A DNA stretch of 64,000 nt from Gandjariella thermophila (lineage in GTDB: Bacteria > Actinomycetota > Actinomycetes > Mycobacteriales > Pseudonocardiaceae), in NCBI RefSeq assembly GCF_005405885.1, contig NZ_BJFL01000001.1:62001-126000 (forward strand). Reading direction: 5' to 3'. Below are positions 43,739-52,649 of the stretch, one piece after another. Each line of letters starts with the position of its first letter. Position 1 is the first letter of the stretch. A program made the position numbers and the translations under genes. The notes under the pieces are model-generated. The model saw nothing but the letters and a program-made list of their open reading frames with translations. It was not told the origin of the DNA and searched no databases.

Positions 43739-44488
43739 GTGACCGCCGTGGGAGACGGCGTCACCGAGAAACGGGCCGAGGCACCCGGCGCGGGCAGCGC
43801 TTCGCGGGCGGGTGGGCGCAGGGGCTCCGCCACCCGGGCACTCGTCATGGACACCGCGCTGCGGCTGTTCACCGAGCGGGGCTACGACCGCACCACGATG
43901 CGCGCGATCGCCACCGAGGCCGGCATCTCGGTGGGCAACGCCTACTACTACTTCACGTCCAAGCAGGAACTGATCCAGGGCTTCTACCACCGCATCAGCG
44001 AGCTACACGCCGAAGACAGCAAGGAAGTGCTGGCCGCCGAGCGGGAGTTCGGCCCACGACTGCGTGGCGTCCTGCTGAGCTGGCTGCGCATCGCGCAGCC
44101 GTACCACGAGTTCGGCCCTCAACTGTTCAAGAACGCGGCCGACCCGGCCAGCCCGCTCAGCCCGTTCTCACCGGAGGCGGAGGCGCCGCGCCGGGCGGCG
44201 ATCGGCATCCTCGCCGAAGTGGTGGACGGCTCGCGCATCAAGATCGACCGAGAACTGCGCGCCGATCTTCCGGAACTGCTGTGGCTGTACCAGATGGGCA
44301 TCGTGCTGTTCTGGGTGCACGACCGCTCGCCGGACTGCTCCCGGACCCATCGGCTGGTGGAACACACCGTGCCACTGATCGAGCGACTGGTCGAGCTGTC
44401 GCGCCTGCGCCCGATGCGGTCGCTGACCCGCGACGCCGTCCGCGTCCTCAGCGAGATGATCCCGCCCAGTTCCGAGTCACGACCGTAG
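43739..44488 (+). CDS. TetR-family transcriptional regulator
   Basis: 249 residues. After a 30-residue basic/Gly tail comes the TetR helix-turn-helix: TRALVMDTALRLFTERGYDRTTMRAIATEAGISVGNAYYYFTSK (split here by normal helices). The C-terminal ligand domain of about 150 residues is all helical. It is second in an operon with a small membrane protein and likely represses the promoter at 43269-43317, controlling its own synthesis. GTG 43739 or 43748 could be the start. Confidence 0.88.
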   Translation: MTAVGDGVTEKRAEAPGAGSASRAGGRRGSATRALVMDTALRLFTERGYDRTTMRAIATEAGISVGNAYYYFTSKQELIQGFYHRISELHAEDSKEVLAAEREFGPRLRGVLLSWLRIAQPYHEFGPQLFKNAADPASPLSPFSPEAEAPRRAAIGILAEVVDGSRIKIDRELRADLPELLWLYQMGIVLFWVHDRSPDCSRTHRLVEHTVPLIERLVELSRLRPMRSLTRDAVRVLSEMIPPSSESRP

Positions 44489-44505
44489 GCGGTACCCACC
44501 GGACC

Positions 44506-44830
44506 ATGCGACGTCCAGGAAGGCGAGTTCTTCGACCTGCTGCGGACGTCGGTCGCCCGCGGGTACGCGTTCCAGCATCTCCGGGACACCGACGGCGAAC
44601 TGATGGTGATCGTCGGCTCGTACGGCTGGGGCACGCACTGCGACCGCCGCCACGTCTGGGCGGAGCGAGAGGCGGTGGTGTGGAGCTACCAGGGTTCGGC
44701 CGCGGACCCCGCGCGGGCGCCGCTGGAGCTGCTGCGGCCGGGCACACACCACCCCGCCCGCGGCGCCCCCAGCGGGCTGTGGCTGCCTCCGGGGCTGGCG
44801 GCGCGGAATCCTCCGCTCTATGTCAGGTGA
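44506..44830 (+). pseudogene. Possible frameshifted small gene, family unknown
   Basis: A frame with coding character, EGEFFDLLRTSVARGYAFQH then DGELMVIVGSYGWGTHCD and VWSYQGSAADP, runs to 44830 but has no start codon until 44603. ATG 44506 lies just upstream in another frame; removing one base after it would give M-DVQEGEFFD. The frame is also continuous with the TetR gene across its TAG. Either a frameshifted gene or a chance frame. Confidence 0.35.
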
Positions 44831-45035
44831 TCACGCCGGGCACCACGGCGGCGGTGCGGCGGCGCCGCAGCCAGACCTTGCGTGAGCCGTCCGCGTACAG
44901 CAGCACGCGGGACAGCTCCCAACCGGCGAACTCAGCGTGGATGGCGAGTTGGGTCGCCGCAGTCCGTCGGGACACGCCCGCCGGCAACCGCAGCGGCCGG
45001 TACTCCCAGTCCCCGTCGATCACCCCTTCGTTCAT
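44823..45035 (-). CDS. DUF5703-family small protein
   Basis: 70 residues that match DUF5703 throughout: WEYRPLRLPAGVSRRTAATQ, then LAIHAEFAGWELSRVLLYADG and RKVWLRRR. The family is actinobacterial and of unknown role. Its ATG overlaps the stop of the lipoprotein gene (ATGA at 45032-45035), so the two are coupled. Confidence 0.83.
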   Translation of the reverse strand: MNEGVIDGDWEYRPLRLPAGVSRRTAATQLAIHAEFAGWELSRVLLYADGSRKVWLRRRRTAAVVPGVIT

Positions 45036-46033
45036 GGTGTCATCACCTGTATCCCTCCGCCGTCGGCGGAGGCGACGAGCACCCGGCCCGTGCCGGGGTC
45101 CACCGCCACCGCGTTCGGCTGGTGCACGGTGGGGAACCGGTACCGCTCGACGGGCTCGCCGCCGGCGACATCGAACCCCACCACCTCATTACGCTCCGTC
45201 AACGTGACCCACGCAAGGTCGCGGGTGCTGTCGTACGCGATCCCGTAGGCGCCGCCGGGCACCGGGTAGCGCTGGCGCATGAACACCGGGTCCGCGCTGA
45301 ACGCGAGCAGCTCGCCGCCCCGGGTGTCGATGACGAGGACCCGCCCGTAGCGGTCGGTGACCTCGTTGGTGGCGCCGTCGCCGGCGCGCAGGCCGGCGCC
45401 CATCCTGGTCGCCGCCGGGTCGACGTCGAACACGGCGGTGCGCAGCTTGTCCAGCAGCACGGCCTTACCGCCGACACCGACCAGCTCGTCCGCGCCGGCG
45501 GTGCCGGTGATGGTGCGCACCACGCGGTCACCGTCGAGCACCGCCACGCCCCGATCCCGCAGGCCGACCAGGGTGGTGGTGCCGGCCTGGGCGGCAGAGA
45601 GCGGGGCGCCGTCCAGGCGCACCGGCGTGACCGTGCCGGCCGGCAGCGTGATCCGCACGAGCTGGCCGGCGATGCCCACCGGGACCAGCAGCGGCCCGCC
45701 GGCACCGGCGAGCGAGAGTTGGTTGGCCGGGCCAGGCAGCGGCACCGCGCGCGGCGGCTGCGCCGGGTCGTCCAGCGAGTAGAGCAGCACGGCGGCCGGC
45801 CGCGACATGGCGACCGCCAGGGTGTGCGTGGTCGGGTCGGCGACCATGGCGGTGGCTCCGGCGCCCAGCGGCACCACGCTGCCGGCCGGGCGGGCGGTCA
45901 CCGCTGGTGACGGGGCCGGGGTCGCCGCGACCAGGGTGGTCGCGACCTGGAGGTCGTCCTTGGGTTGCTGGCCCGACGAGCAGCCGGTGAGCAACGCCGA
46001 TCCGGCGATGACGACGACGACCCAACGGCGCAA
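45032..46033 (-). CDS. Lipoprotein with YncE-like beta-propeller
   Basis: 333 residues. The signal ends in lipobox LLTGCSS, so Cys is lipidated and the protein sits on the outer face of the membrane. The body is a series of beta-propeller blades with YVTN/YncE-type repeats, for example MVADPTTHTLAVAMS, GIAYDSTRDLAWVTL and AVAVDPGTGRVLVAS. Such propellers bind partner proteins or ligands; no enzyme activity is implied. TTG is the start codon (46033), with GGGAGG 7 nt upstream. It is coupled to the DUF5703 gene. Confidence 0.8.
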   Translation of the reverse strand: MRRWVVVVIAGSALLTGCSSGQQPKDDLQVATTLVAATPAPSPAVTARPAGSVVPLGAGATAMVADPTTHTLAVAMSRPAAVLLYSLDDPAQPPRAVPLPGPANQLSLAGAGGPLLVPVGIAGQLVRITLPAGTVTPVRLDGAPLSAAQAGTTTLVGLRDRGVAVLDGDRVVRTITGTAGADELVGVGGKAVLLDKLRTAVFDVDPAATRMGAGLRAGDGATNEVTDRYGRVLVIDTRGGELLAFSADPVFMRQRYPVPGGAYGIAYDSTRDLAWVTLTERNEVVGFDVAGGEPVERYRFPTVHQPNAVAVDPGTGRVLVASADGGGIQVMTP

Positions 46034-46167
46034 GACGGACCTCCCGGTGCCGGGACGGCGTGTGCCGCCCCGGCGCGACCACCTGAAGACGTCCTACCAG
46101 CATCCCCGATCGGTTGGCCACGGTCACGCGCCGGCGTCACACGCGTGTCGGCACGGCGACGGGCTCG

Positions 46168-47145
46168 CTAACCGATGGGTTGCTCCGGGTAGCCGAACGG
46201 TATCGCGCTGACGTCGTCCAGGGCGGCGCGGATCGCCGGTGGGAGTTCCAGGTTCTCGGTGGCCAGCGACCCGGCGAGCTGCGCGGTGTCCCGCGCGCCG
46301 ACCACCGGGGCGACCACGCCGGGCCGGTCCCGCACCCAGGCCAGGGCCACGGCCAGCGGCGAGGTGCCCAGGCCTTCGGCCGCGGTGACCACGGCCTGCA
46401 CGATGCGCGCGGCCCGCTCGTTGCGGTGGTGCTCGACATACGGTGCGAGGTGCGGGGACGCGCCGCGGGAGTCGGGTGGGGTGCCGTTGCGGTACTTGCC
46501 GGTGAGCACGCCCCGGCCGAGCGGCGCCCAGGCCAGCACGCCGATGCCGTGGTGCAGCGCGGCCGGAATCACCTCCCGCTCCGCACCGCGTTCCAGCAAC
46601 GAGTACTCGGCCTGGTTGGCCACGATCGGGGCGCGGCCGGGTGCCGCGCGCTGCCAGGTGGCCGCGGTGCCGAGCTGCCAGCCGCTGTAGTTGGACACCC
46701 CGACGTAGCGGGCCTTGCCGCTGGCCAGGGCCGCGTCCACCGCGGCGAGGGTCTCCTCGATCGGCACGGCCGGGTCCCAGGCGTGCAACTGCCACAGGTC
46801 GATGTGATCCACGGCCAGCCGGGACAGCGAACCGTCCAGGGCGGTGAGCAGCGCACCACGGGACGCGCCGCCGCCGAACGGGCCCTCGTGCCGGCGCGCC
46901 ACCGCCTTGGTGGCCACCACGATCTCGTCCCGGGGAACCACCTTGCCGATCAGTTCCCCGAGGATGCGCTCGCTCTCGCCGTCGCAGTACACGTCGGCGG
47001 TGTCCAGCAGCGTGCCGCCGGCCTCCACGAACGCCGCCAACTGCTCGGCCGCGACCTCGGCGGAGGTGTCCCGGCCCCAGGTCATGGTGCCCAGCGCGAT
47101 CCGGGACACCCGGAGACCGCTGCGGCCGAGCTGTCGATGTTGCAC
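46168..47145 (-). CDS. Aldo/keto reductase
   Basis: 325 residues. QLGRSGLRVSRIALGTMTWG, LLDTADVYCDGESERILGEL (catalytic Asp, Tyr), IVVATKAVARR (Lys), DLWQLHAWDP (His) and the C-terminal APVVGARDTAQLAGSL give an NADPH-dependent AKR. TAGGCT ends 7 nt before GTG 47145, a leaderless layout; the GTG two codons further up (47151) would overlap the -10 spacing and is less likely. It is divergent from the F420-linked oxidoreductase with 123 nt between, in which both promoters fit. The substrate is unknown. Confidence 0.87.
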   Translation of the reverse strand: MQHRQLGRSGLRVSRIALGTMTWGRDTSAEVAAEQLAAFVEAGGTLLDTADVYCDGESERILGELIGKVVPRDEIVVATKAVARRHEGPFGGGASRGALLTALDGSLSRLAVDHIDLWQLHAWDPAVPIEETLAAVDAALASGKARYVGVSNYSGWQLGTAATWQRAAPGRAPIVANQAEYSLLERGAEREVIPAALHHGIGVLAWAPLGRGVLTGKYRNGTPPDSRGASPHLAPYVEHHRNERAARIVQAVVTAAEGLGTSPLAVALAWVRDRPGVVAPVVGARDTAQLAGSLATENLELPPAIRAALDDVSAIPFGYPEQPIG

Positions 47146-47268
47146 GGTCACGAGCCTAAGGGCTGCGCCCGGAGGACGGCCCTCCAACGGGAAGACCAGG
47201 ACACCCAGGAGTGTGTCCCCAGCCACATAACTTCCCCAATATGTTACCGGCCGGTAGGGTTCCGCGCC

Positions 47269-48318
47269 GTGCGACTTGGGTTGAACCTCGGGTACTGGGG
47301 CGCCGGCAACGACGCCGAGAACCTCGAACTGGCCAGGGAAGCGGACCGGCTGGGCTACGCGGTGGTCTGGGCCGCCGAGGCGTACGGGTCGGACGCGCCG
47401 ACCGTGCTGTCCTGGGTGGCCGCGCAGACCGAGCGGATCGACGTCGGTAGCGCGATCTTCCAGATTCCGGCCCGGACCCCGGCGATGGCCGCGATGACCG
47501 CGGCCACCCTGGACACCCTCTCCGGCGGCCGGTTCCGGATGGGCCTGGGCGTGTCCGGGCCGCAGGTGTCCGAGGGCTGGCACGGCGTGCGTTTCGACCA
47601 CCCACTGGCCCGCACCCGCGAGTACGTCGAGATCGTGCGCAAGGCGCTGCGTCGGGAGCGGCTGACCTACCAGGGCAGGCACTACACGCTGCCGCTGCCC
47701 GACGGCCCCGGCAAGGCGCTCACCCTCACCGTGCACCCCGCCCGCGAGCACATCCCGATCTACCTGGCCGCGGTGGGACCGAAGAACCTGGAACTGGCCG
47801 GCGAGATCGCGGACGGCTGGCTGGCGGTGTTCTTCTCGCCCGAGCACTCCGCCGAGTCCCTGAAGCAGGTGGCCGCCGGCCGCGCCAGGGCGGGCAGGTC
47901 GATGGACGGCTTCGACGTGGTGCCCACCCTCCCGCTCGTGGTCGGCGACGACTGGCGGTCCTGCGCCGACCTGGTCCGCCCGTACGCGGCGCTGTACGTG
48001 GGCGGCATGGGCAGCCGGCAGAAGAACTTCTACAACGACCTCGCCGTGCGGATGGGCTTCGCCCGGGAGGCGGCCGAGGTGCAGGATCGCTACCTGGCCA
48101 AGGAGTACGCCGAGGCGATGGCCGCCCTGCCGGTGGAGTTCCTGGACGCCACCTCGCTGCTCGGCCCGAAGGAGCGGATCGCGGAGCGGATGCGGGCGCT
48201 GGCCGAGGCGGGCGTGACCACGCTCACGGTCAGCCCGATGATGACCGGGCTGCCGGAGCGGGTGGCCGCGTTGCGTACCGCCGCCGAGGCACTGGACGCC
48301 GCCGGCGTCGGCGACTGA
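47269..48318 (+). CDS. LLM-class F420-dependent oxidoreductase
   Basis: 349 residues of luciferase-like monooxygenase barrel: RLGLNLGYWGAGNDAENLEL, VVWAAEAYGSDAPT, ARTPAMAAMTAATLDTLSGG, RFRMGLGVSGPQVSEGWHG and HIPIYLAAVGPKN. It fits the large actinobacterial group that uses reduced F420 as hydride donor or acceptor; the substrate is unknown. TAGGGT (47255-47260) ends 8 nt before GTG 47269, a leaderless start. Confidence 0.87.
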   Translation: MRLGLNLGYWGAGNDAENLELAREADRLGYAVVWAAEAYGSDAPTVLSWVAAQTERIDVGSAIFQIPARTPAMAAMTAATLDTLSGGRFRMGLGVSGPQVSEGWHGVRFDHPLARTREYVEIVRKALRRERLTYQGRHYTLPLPDGPGKALTLTVHPAREHIPIYLAAVGPKNLELAGEIADGWLAVFFSPEHSAESLKQVAAGRARAGRSMDGFDVVPTLPLVVGDDWRSCADLVRPYAALYVGGMGSRQKNFYNDLAVRMGFAREAAEVQDRYLAKEYAEAMAALPVEFLDATSLLGPKERIAERMRALAEAGVTTLTVSPMMTGLPERVAALRTAAEALDAAGVGD

Positions 48319-48379
48319 GCCACCGGGAGCGGGTCGGGGGGAGCCGACGGCCCACGGGCCGAGTCCGTAGGCTCGCCCC

Positions 48380-49138
48380 GTGGCCACGGTGATCCTCGTC
48401 AGGCACGCGCGCTCGACGGCGAACGGCTCCGGCGTGCTCGCCGGGCGCAGTCCCGGCGTCGGGCTGGACGACGCCGGCACCGAGCAGGCGGCCGCGCTGG
48501 TCGGTCGGCTGGCCAAGTTGCCGCTGGCCGCGGTGCTCACCTCCCCGTTGCAGCGCTGCCGGGACACGCTCGCCCCGCTGCTGGCCGAGCGCGGCCTGGC
48601 GGCGACGGTGGACGAGCGGCTCGCCGAGGTCGACTACGGCAGTTGGACCGGCCGGGAGCTGAAGGACCTGGTCAAGGAGCCGCTGTGGCGGGTGGTGCAG
48701 CAGCACCCGTCGGCCGCGGTGTTCCCGGACGGCGAGGGCTTGGCGACCGTGCAGGCGCGGGCGGTGGCCGCGATCCGCGAGCACGACGCGCGGATCGGTG
48801 CCGAGCACGGCGCCGAGTCGGTGTGGCTGGCGTGCAGCCACGGCGACGTGATCAAGGCGGTGCTCGCCGATGCGCTCGGCACCCACCTGGACGGCTTCCA
48901 GCGGATCGTGGTCGACCCGTGCTCGCTGTCCGTCGTCCGCTACACCGAGACCCGGCCGTTCGTGCTGCGCATCAACGACCGCGGCGGCGACCTGGCCGAC
49001 GTGGTGCCGCCGAAGCCCAAGGACGGCGAGTCGTCCTCGGACGCCGTGGTCGGCGGCTCCACCGGCAACTCCGCGGGTGCGGCCGGTAACCCCGCACCGG
49101 GCGGGGCCGGCGGCCGAGCCGCCGGCAGGGGAGACTGA
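48380..49138 (+). CDS. MSMEG_4193-family histidine phosphatase
   Basis: 252 residues. The phosphoglycerate-mutase-like domain has VILVRHARSTANGSG (nucleophile His), LTSPLQRCRDTLAPL, AEVDYGSWTGREL and LACSHGDVIKAVL (second His). The last 35 residues are Gly/Ser/Ala-rich. In most actinobacteria this gene is followed by a DUF3090 gene and leads towards mshC; here the next gene is a PPOX-type protein, so the usual neighbourhood is broken. TAGGCT ends 6 nt before GTG 48380. Confidence 0.85.
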   Translation: MATVILVRHARSTANGSGVLAGRSPGVGLDDAGTEQAAALVGRLAKLPLAAVLTSPLQRCRDTLAPLLAERGLAATVDERLAEVDYGSWTGRELKDLVKEPLWRVVQQHPSAAVFPDGEGLATVQARAVAAIREHDARIGAEHGAESVWLACSHGDVIKAVLADALGTHLDGFQRIVVDPCSLSVVRYTETRPFVLRINDRGGDLADVVPPKPKDGESSSDAVVGGSTGNSAGAAGNPAPGGAGGRAAGRGD

Positions 49139-49202
49139 TCAAACGCCGGGTAGGGTGGCCGCCGGCCCCAGCCGCATGTCGTCGCCGCAGGAGGTCATCC
49201 CC

Positions 49203-49670
49203 ATGGCCCGCAGGATCGCCACGGCGGACCGGGTGGACCGGCCGCAACTCCTCGACTTCCTCCGCCCGAGGCACCACGCGATCCTGGTCACCACCCGCGC
49301 CGACGGGCGGCCCCAACTCTCCCCGGTGACCTGCGGCGTCGACGGCGAGGGCCGGATCGTGGTGTCGACATATCCGCGGCGCGCCAAGGCCCGCAACGCC
49401 AGGCGCGACCCCCGGGTGTCGGTCTGTGTGCTGTCCGACGACTTCGACGGCCCGTACGTGCAGGTCGACGGGCACGCCGAGGTGCTGGACCTGCCCGATG
49501 CGCTGGAACCGCTGGTGGAGTACTTCCGCAGCATCTCCGGCGAGCACCCGGACTGGGACGAGTACCGGGACGCGATGCGCCGGCAGGGCAAGTCCCTGAT
49601 CCGCGTCACCATCGAGCGGTGGGGACCGATCGCCACCGGCGGGTTCCCACCGGAGCTGGCCGAGCAGTGA
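49203..49670 (+). CDS. PPOX-class F420-binding protein (Rv1155-like)
   Basis: 155 residues with a split beta-barrel flavin/deazaflavin fold: FLRPRHHAILVTTRADGRPQ, VVSTYPRRAKARNARRDPRV, YVQVDGHAEVLDLP and the C-terminal MRRQGKSLIRVTIERWGP. It matches the Rv1155-type family that binds F420 and may reduce or carry it. AGGAGG precedes ATG 49203. It lies 64 nt after the phosphatase gene on the same strand. Confidence 0.87.
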   Translation: MARRIATADRVDRPQLLDFLRPRHHAILVTTRADGRPQLSPVTCGVDGEGRIVVSTYPRRAKARNARRDPRVSVCVLSDDFDGPYVQVDGHAEVLDLPDALEPLVEYFRSISGEHPDWDEYRDAMRRQGKSLIRVTIERWGPIATGGFPPELAEQ

Positions 49671-49800
49671 CCTTCACCCCGCCGGTGGTCGGCACGCCGT
49701 CCTGGTCCGGTGCCGCAAGCACCGGGTGCGCGGCTGAACCGCCGCTGCGCCGTCGATGAAATCGCGGGCCGGTGCCACGGAGCCGGCATAGCGTGGCGGT

Positions 49801-50505
49801 GTGGAGATCGTCGAGTTGCTTCCGCAGTTGCACCTGCTCAGGTTCGAGGTGGGCCAGGCGTATCTCTGGCAGGACCCGGACGGGCTGACCCTGGTGGACA
49901 CCGGCCCGCCCGGGTCGGCGGCGGCCATCGCGGGCGCGATCCGCGATCTGGGCCGGCGCACCGACGAGGTGCGCCAAGTGGTGCTCACCCACTTCCACGG
50001 CGACCACGTCGGCTCGGCGGCGGAGGTCGCCGGCTGGGGAGAGGTGACGATCGCGGCGCACCGGCTGGACGCACCGTTCGTCCGCGGCGAGGCGGCGGGC
50101 CCACCGCCCGTGCTCACCGACTTCGACCGGCCGCTGTACGAGCGCATCGTGCGCGGGCGGGACGACCTGGTGGCCGCACCGGCACCGGTGGACCGGGAAC
50201 TCGACGACGGCGACGCGCCGGAGTTCGGCGGCGGCGCGCGAGTTCTCGCCATTCCCGGGCACACCCCCGGCAGCATCGCGGTCCACCTGCCCGGGCCGCG
50301 TGTGCTGTTCACCGGCGACACGGTGGCCAGTACGGCGGGCCGGCCGATACTCGGGGTGTTCAACGTCGACCGCGCCGCCACGATGGAGTCGTTCCGCCGG
50401 CTCGCCGGGCTGGACGTGGACGTCGCCTGCTTCGGTCACGGTGACGCGATCGTCGGCGACGCGGCGGCCGCCCTCCGCGCGGCGGCCGCCGCGCTGACCA
50501 CCTGA
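49801..50505 (+). CDS. Metallo-beta-lactamase-fold hydrolase
   Basis: 234 residues. The metal motif is LTHFHGDHVG (HxHxDH), with further ligands in IPGHTPGS (His), LFTGDTVAS (Asp) and CFGHGDAI (His), so a two-zinc site of glyoxalase II/lactonase type is complete. The substrate is unknown. TAGCGT ends 6 nt before GTG 49801 and there is no ribosome site, a leaderless start. Confidence 0.87.
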   Translation: MEIVELLPQLHLLRFEVGQAYLWQDPDGLTLVDTGPPGSAAAIAGAIRDLGRRTDEVRQVVLTHFHGDHVGSAAEVAGWGEVTIAAHRLDAPFVRGEAAGPPPVLTDFDRPLYERIVRGRDDLVAAPAPVDRELDDGDAPEFGGGARVLAIPGHTPGSIAVHLPGPRVLFTGDTVASTAGRPILGVFNVDRAATMESFRRLAGLDVDVACFGHGDAIVGDAAAALRAAAAALTT

Positions 50506-50648
50506 TCCGTTGCGCCGGGTCGCGTGGTGCCGTCCGTTGCGGCTTTTGGCCGATGCTTCGCCGGTCCCTGCTGACACTCTTGCCCGGACCGGGAGCCGCG
50601 GAACCGGGAGTGTGGGTCGGATCGCCGGGCGCCGGGCGGCGACTCCCG

Positions 50649-51023
50649 TCAGCCGGAGGCCGGCGGTGCGCTCATCTCACGCTCGATCCACCGGCAGATG
50701 ACGTCCACCACGTAGGCCCGCTCGGCGGGGCTCAGTTCGTGGCCCTTGGCGATCCCGTGCCAGCGTTGCAGGCAGTTCCGGCAGCACGTCGCGGTCGCAT
50801 GCTGGGCGACGAACACCGGATGGCCGCGGTACGGCGTCTGCCTGCCGTCCTTGGGCGGCGCGGCCGGGGCGAGCCGCCGGGCGATCAGATCCCGGGCGTG
50901 CCAGCGCATGGTGGCCAGGCCCCGCAGTTCCGCCGTGGCGCGGTCGCGGCCGCGCAGGTGGAACTTCGCGCGGAACGGGTGCGCGGCGATGGCGTCCAGC
51001 CGTTGGTCGAGCGTCTCCGACAT
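50649..51023 (-). CDS. DUF4186-family protein
   Basis: 124 residues matching DUF4186: LDAIAAHPFRAKFHLRGRD, PYRGHPVFVAQHATATCCR, CLQRWHGIAKGHELS and VVDVICRWIEREM. Two CxxC-like cysteines (TCCRNC) and several His suggest metal binding. The family role is unknown. It lies just downstream of the coiled-coil gene on the same strand. Confidence 0.8.
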   Translation of the reverse strand: MSETLDQRLDAIAAHPFRAKFHLRGRDRATAELRGLATMRWHARDLIARRLAPAAPPKDGRQTPYRGHPVFVAQHATATCCRNCLQRWHGIAKGHELSPAERAYVVDVICRWIEREMSAPPASG

Positions 51024-51061
51024 GGTGCTCTGGTCCGGGGCGCGGCAAGCTGACCCGGATA

Positions 51062-52222
51062 CTACTTGGGCCGCCGGCCGTCTCCGCCGGTGTCGGCGAC
51101 GAGCACGTTGTCGAGAACCGCCGCGATCGCCGTCAGCCGCTGCTCGGTATCGGTGCCGCTCCCCGTGCCGTCCGCGGCGAGCAACGCGGCGCGGATGTCA
51201 CGCAGGGCCGCGGCGTACCGCTCGGCGGCCGCTTGGTGCTGGGTCGCGCGCTGCCGCAGGGCCCCGCGTTCCTCGCTGAGTTGCTGGAGGCGTGCCTCGT
51301 GCGCCGCGGCCTGGCGGGCGAGCCGGTCATCGGCCTCGGCCCGGACCCGCCGGATCTGCTCGGCGGTTTCCCGGTGCAGGCGGTGCGCCTCCTCCTGGGC
51401 CGCGCCGCGGACGTGCTCGATCTCGGCGGTGGCCGCGTCGATCCGCCGCGCGGCGTCCGCGACGGCGGCTTCGGCGCGGGCGTCCGCGTCGCCGGCACGG
51501 GCCTTTTCGTCGTCGCGCTGCTGTAGCGCGGCTCGCAGTTCGGCCCTCAGCCGGGCAACCTCCTCGCGCGCGGTGGCGGCCCGCTCGTTCGCCGCGGCGA
51601 CGCGGGCGTCGGCGATGCGGGCGGTCTCGGCAGCACGCTCCGTGGCCTCGGTGGCGCGCTGGTCGGCGTGGTCGCGCTCGACCCGCATCCGGTCGCGGGC
51701 CTGCTCGGCCGCGCGCCGCTCCTGCAGCGCCTCGTCCCGGGCGCGGAGCGCGGCGTCGCTGTCCGCGCGGGCCGCAGCCGCCTGGTGCAGGGCTTCGTCG
51801 CGGGCGCGTTCCGCGGCATCAGCGACCTCGACGGCGTGCTGCCTGCCGCGTTCCGCGGCCTCCGCGGCCGCCTCTGCCTGCTCCGCGCGGGCGAGCAGTT
51901 GCTCCTCCAGCGCGGCCAGGCCGGTGCGCGCGTCCTGGACCGTCTCGATCAGCTCGTGCAGCGGTTCCCAGGCCTCATCGAGTTGCTCGCCCAGTTCGGC
52001 CGCGGCCTGCCGCACGACCGTCAGCCCACCGCTCACGCCGGCGGCTCGGGCAGCCGACCGCTCAGCCTTGGCCCGCGCCTGGCAGTCCTTGCCTTCGGTC
52101 CAGCAGTAGCGCCGCGGGCGACCGGTGGGCTTGCGGGGGTACACGGTCTCACCGCAGTACGCACACGGCCGGCTCCGCCTGGCCTGCCCGCCGTTTTCCT
52201 GGGACTTCACCTCCACGGTCAC
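51062..52222 (-). CDS. KfrA-like coiled-coil protein with N-terminal Cys4 zinc finger
   Basis: 386 residues. Residues 20-55 have CAYCGETVYPRKPTGRPRRYC and a later Cys in GKDCQARAK, a probable zinc-finger DNA-binding unit. Residues 60-350 form an unbroken Ala/Glu/Arg-rich coiled coil. The layout, a small DNA-binding head on a very long coil, is that of KfrA-type plasmid regulators. TAGGCT ends 6 nt before GTG 52222, and a dyad (52265-52292) lies upstream, as expected for self-repression. The head itself differs from classical KfrA, so the name is only descriptive. Confidence 0.7.
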   Translation of the reverse strand: MTVEVKSQENGGQARRSRPCAYCGETVYPRKPTGRPRRYCWTEGKDCQARAKAERSAARAAGVSGGLTVVRQAAAELGEQLDEAWEPLHELIETVQDARTGLAALEEQLLARAEQAEAAAEAAERGRQHAVEVADAAERARDEALHQAAAARADSDAALRARDEALQERRAAEQARDRMRVERDHADQRATEATERAAETARIADARVAAANERAATAREEVARLRAELRAALQQRDDEKARAGDADARAEAAVADAARRIDAATAEIEHVRGAAQEEAHRLHRETAEQIRRVRAEADDRLARQAAAHEARLQQLSEERGALRQRATQHQAAAERYAAALRDIRAALLAADGTGSGTDTEQRLTAIAAVLDNVLVADTGGDGRRPK

Positions 52223-52264
52223 TTGATCAGCCTAACACGTTCTCGATTACCGGAAACATCTAGA

Positions 52265-52292
52265 AGCTATCGTTTTCGTAAACCGATAAGCT
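52265..52292. promoter_or_regulatory. Operator-like dyad upstream of the KfrA-like gene
   Basis: AGCTATCG ... CGATAAGCT around a core GTTT-N4-AAAC (TTTTCGTAAA), in an AT-rich island about 40 bp before the gene start. A further GATAGCT half follows. Likely the binding site of the coiled-coil protein or another regulator. Confidence 0.5.
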
Positions 52293-52440
52293 GGGATAGC
52301 TCGATGCCGACGTAATGTGCGTTATCTCGGTTCGATTCGCAGACGCACACGCAGGAGGGGTCAGGAGGGGCGCGGACCGTGCCGGAGAGTGCCGCTGTGA
52401 TGTGTGAGGCGCAGGCTTTTCGTCCTGGGAAACGCAGCGA

Positions 52441-52591
52441 AGTGTCACCGCGTGCGCAAGGAAGTGTCAGTGGTCGCGCAGCGACAGTGTCAGTGGTCGC
52501 GCAGCGACAGTGTCAGTGGTCGCGCAGCGACAGTGTCAGTGGTCGCGCAGCGACAGTGTCAGTGGTCGCGCAGCGACAGTGTCAGTGATCG
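52441..52591 (+). repeat. 23-bp tandem repeat array
   Basis: Five perfect copies of AGTGTCAGTG + GTCGCGCAGCGAC fill 52463-52577, preceded by one degenerate copy (52441-52462) and followed by a partial one (52578-52591). Each unit has a small hairpin GTCGC-GCA-GCGAC. There are no spacers, so it is not CRISPR; 23 bp is not a multiple of three, so it is not selected as coding. It resembles an iteron or protein-binding array near the KfrA-like gene. Confidence 0.85.
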
Positions 52592-52649
52592 GTTCAGAGG
52601 TGGCTCTGCGGCACACTGACCTGCAGAGATGACCACCACGAGGGAACGG

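Noticed and set aside
52441-52591. Short regular repeats suggesting a CRISPR array.
   Set aside because: Copies are directly adjacent with no spacers, unit length 23 bp, and no cas genes in the window.
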